7,905 nt of DNA, from positions 1 to 7,905 of the forward strand of contig CAIOCC010000233.1 in the NCBI GenBank assembly GCA_903856555.1, given 5' to 3'. Below, in pieces: positions 6,526-7,905 of this stretch. The number at the start of each line of letters is the position of its first letter. Within the stretch, counting starts at the first letter, position 1. The stretch is from an uncultured Bacteroidota bacterium (lineage in GTDB: Bacteria > Bacteroidota > Bacteroidia > UBA7662). A program made the position numbers and the translations under genes. The notes under the pieces were generated by a model. That model saw nothing but the letters and a program-made list of their open reading frames with translations, was not told the DNA's origin and did not search any database.

Positions 6526-7737
6526 ATGCTTTACACTCTGCCTGAATTACCCGCTGCGGCCCAAGCCTTCTTGGCGGATTGGGAGGATAAGGACCGTAAC
6601 GTCTTTGAGTTTCAAACATCCGGAACCACCGGACCTGCACGGATTTGCCAACTTAGCCGCCAACAAATTCTACATGCTGCGGCGTCCAGCCAGGCCACCT
6701 TGGGCTGGGCGGCCGGTCAAAGCGTGGGGCTGGTTCTCCCTGCCACCGGCATGGGCGGTCGGATGAGCCTGGTCCGGGCCTCGGTTTACGGCATGCGCCT
6801 CGTCCCCCTCGCCTTGGACCTTGGGAGGCTATCCAACAAACCCGCCCAACCGACCGAACACCCCCCCTACACCCGCTACCTGGACCATTTGTCCTTGGTC
6901 CCTTCCCAGGCCCTGGCCCTGCTCCAACATTGGTTGGACCAAGGAATGGACCCCGGTGAACGCGTCGGAACCCTGATGCTGGGGGGTGGGCCGGAGGTGT
7001 CCGATCTTCGGAAAATGCTGGAGCGGGTCCCTGCAGAGGGTCGACCCTGGCGGGTTTTTTTGGGCTTTGGCATGACCGAAACCGCCGGCCACTTTGCCTT
7101 GCGACGTCTGTTCCCCCATCCCGAACCCTCCTACACCCCCTCGCCGGGTCTTGAAATCAGCATCGAATTCGACTCAGATTCTGACCAGGAATCAAGCCCG
7201 GAATCCAACCCGGAATCCCAAGAACAGCCCCACAACCCCCCCACGGGTCCCTTGATAATTCGGGGCCCAGTCACCAACCAGGAACCCCTGCGAACCCGCG
7301 AGATCGTACGCCTCAACCCCCTCGAAGGGACCTTTGAATGGCTGGGAAGGGCCGATTTGACCATCCAAAGCGGGGGTCATACCCTCCTTATTGATGAGTT
7401 AGAGGCCCAAATTCGCCAAAAATCGGGGGATTATCCGGAATTATCCTGGCTTTTGAGTCCTCATTGGTACCTCGCACCCCTCCAAGACCCGGTTTGGGGG
7501 GAGCAAGTGGCCCTTTGCTTGTCCAAGAGCCTCCTGGAGACCCTCCCCGATGGCCCCATTCGGGCCGATACCTTCGCCCCTTGCCTTCCCAAAGCGGCCT
7601 ATCCCCGCTACCTCGTGATCGTCCCCGAAGACTCCTTCGCCATAGCTGGCAAAGTCCGCCGCTTGGACTCCGCAACCTTGGCCCTCCTGGGTCCCAAGCC
7701 CTTGGCCGGAGGTGTTGGTTTTGGGCTGGGATTGTAG
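6526..7737 (+). CDS. menE: o-Succinylbenzoate-CoA ligase
   Basis: An adenylate-forming (ANL) enzyme that activates o-succinylbenzoate with ATP and CoA, the step after MenC. The 403-residue protein is of the compact MenE form that lacks the long N-terminal subdomain. Visible motifs are the phosphate loop TSGTTG (31-36), GFGMTETAGH (T184, E185), GRADLTIQSGG (274-284, with hinge-region D277) and AGKVRRLD near the end with catalytic Lys376. Departures from the norm: the phosphate loop is followed by PARI rather than a lysine, and the ribose-binding Asp of the TGD/TND motif appears to be Glu259 (TREIV). A low-complexity acidic insertion (about 215-235) comes from a 12-bp DNA repeat. ATG 6526 follows the menC stop after one base, consistent with translational coupling. 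The coenzyme-A ligase class is clear; substrate assignment rests on motifs plus its place after menC. Confidence 0.9.
   Translation: MLYTLPELPAAAQAFLADWEDKDRNVFEFQTSGTTGPARICQLSRQQILHAAASSQATLGWAAGQSVGLVLPATGMGGRMSLVRASVYGMRLVPLALDLGRLSNKPAQPTEHPPYTRYLDHLSLVPSQALALLQHWLDQGMDPGERVGTLMLGGGPEVSDLRKMLERVPAEGRPWRVFLGFGMTETAGHFALRRLFPHPEPSYTPSPGLEISIEFDSDSDQESSPESNPESQEQPHNPPTGPLIIRGPVTNQEPLRTREIVRLNPLEGTFEWLGRADLTIQSGGHTLLIDELEAQIRQKSGDYPELSWLLSPHWYLAPLQDPVWGEQVALCLSKSLLETLPDGPIRADTFAPCLPKAAYPRYLVIVPEDSFAIAGKVRRLDSATLALLGPKPLAGGVGFGLGL
7188..7223 (+). repeat. 12-bp in-frame tandem repeat, three copies, inside menE
   Basis: Units at 7188-7199, 7200-7211 and 7212-7223 read GGAATCAAGCCC, GGAATCCAACCC and GGAATCCCAAGA. 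They encode ESSP, ESNP and ESQE (from residue 222), within a Ser/Asp/Glu-rich loop that precedes the conserved GPLIIRG segment of the ligase. Confidence 0.75.
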
Positions 7738-7840
7738 GTTTTTCCCCCAAAAATTCGTTATTTCGGGAATGCAAGGCATTTACGATTTGATAACATCGTT
7801 TTTGCGGGCCATCCAACCCAAAAAATCCTTAAACCAAACC

Positions 7841-7905
7841 ATGAAACACACCAAACGCACGGGCTTTGTTGGACAAGCCTTTTTGTTGATCCTGCTGCTG
7901 TGGAC
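7841..7905 (+). CDS. Start of an exported or membrane protein (3' truncated)
   Basis: The frame opens at ATG 7841 and stays open to the window edge (21 full codons). It encodes MKHTKRTGFVGQ followed by AFLLILLLW, a basic n-region then a hydrophobic core, which is a signal peptide or first membrane helix. The start has no Shine-Dalgarno sequence, as elsewhere in this window. The 103-bp gap after menE holds no exact TAnnTTTG motif; the nearest resemblance is TACGATTTG at about 7780, with one base too many. The product cannot be identified from so short a piece. Confidence 0.55.
   Translation, partial: MKHTKRTGFVGQAFLLILLLW

Noticed and set aside
102..7223. CRISPR array or mobile element as the source of the repeats
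   Set aside because: The repeats are adjacent without spacers, differ in sequence between loci, and there are no inverted ends, transposase or cas genes.
7743..7757. TTTTT-CCCCC-AAAAA near the menE end as a terminator hairpin
   Set aside because: The stem would be only A-T pairs around a C loop, too weak, and no following T-run is present.
7388..7816. Minus-strand frame over the 3' end of menE
   Set aside because: It is antisense to conserved MenE sequence including Lys376, and has Gly/Arg/Pro-rich composition typical of a shadow frame.

Overview
The window looks like chromosomal DNA from a member of the Bacteroidota with moderately high GC. Four things point there. One gene encodes a DUF5777-type outer-membrane beta-barrel next to a small c-type cytochrome lipoprotein beginning CYYDNE, a pairing typical of that phylum. 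The short-chain (SDR) L-threonine 3-dehydrogenase and the compact MenE are of the forms common there. Start codons lack Shine-Dalgarno sequences. Two exact matches to the Bacteroidota -7 promoter consensus TAnnTTTG lie back to back in the only real divergent intergenic region. The species cannot be told from the sequence.

Layout. 1-101: tail of an unidentified plus-strand gene. 126-1079 (minus): L-threonine 3-dehydrogenase, convergent with it. 1080-1148: 69-bp divergent promoter region. 1149-1574 and 1612-2574 (plus): monoheme cytochrome c-like lipoprotein, then the DUF5777 barrel, probably co-transcribed. 2552-4483 (minus): Uup-type ABC-F ATPase, whose end overlaps the barrel gene. 4510-7737 (plus): menA, menC and menE, tightly packed, for late menaquinone synthesis. 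7738-7840: short gap with no clear terminator or promoter. 7841-7905: start of a plus-strand gene with a signal peptide or membrane anchor, cut by the window edge.

Function. MenC dehydrates SHCHC to o-succinylbenzoate, MenE activates it to the CoA thioester, and MenA prenylates the product of the later MenB step, dihydroxynaphthoate, to demethylmenaquinone. menF, menD, menB and menH are not here. The cytochrome lipoprotein and barrel are envelope proteins that may handle electrons or a redox substrate at the outer membrane, but nothing in the window ties them directly to the quinone genes.

No mobile element, CRISPR array, RNA gene or defence system was seen. The most unusual property is a set of five short tandem duplications (units of 12, 17, 18, 21 and 21 bp) in 7.9 kb. 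Those inside reading frames are multiples of three. Two of the five cross a stop codon, and the 17-bp one, which is not a multiple of three, is at a gene end.
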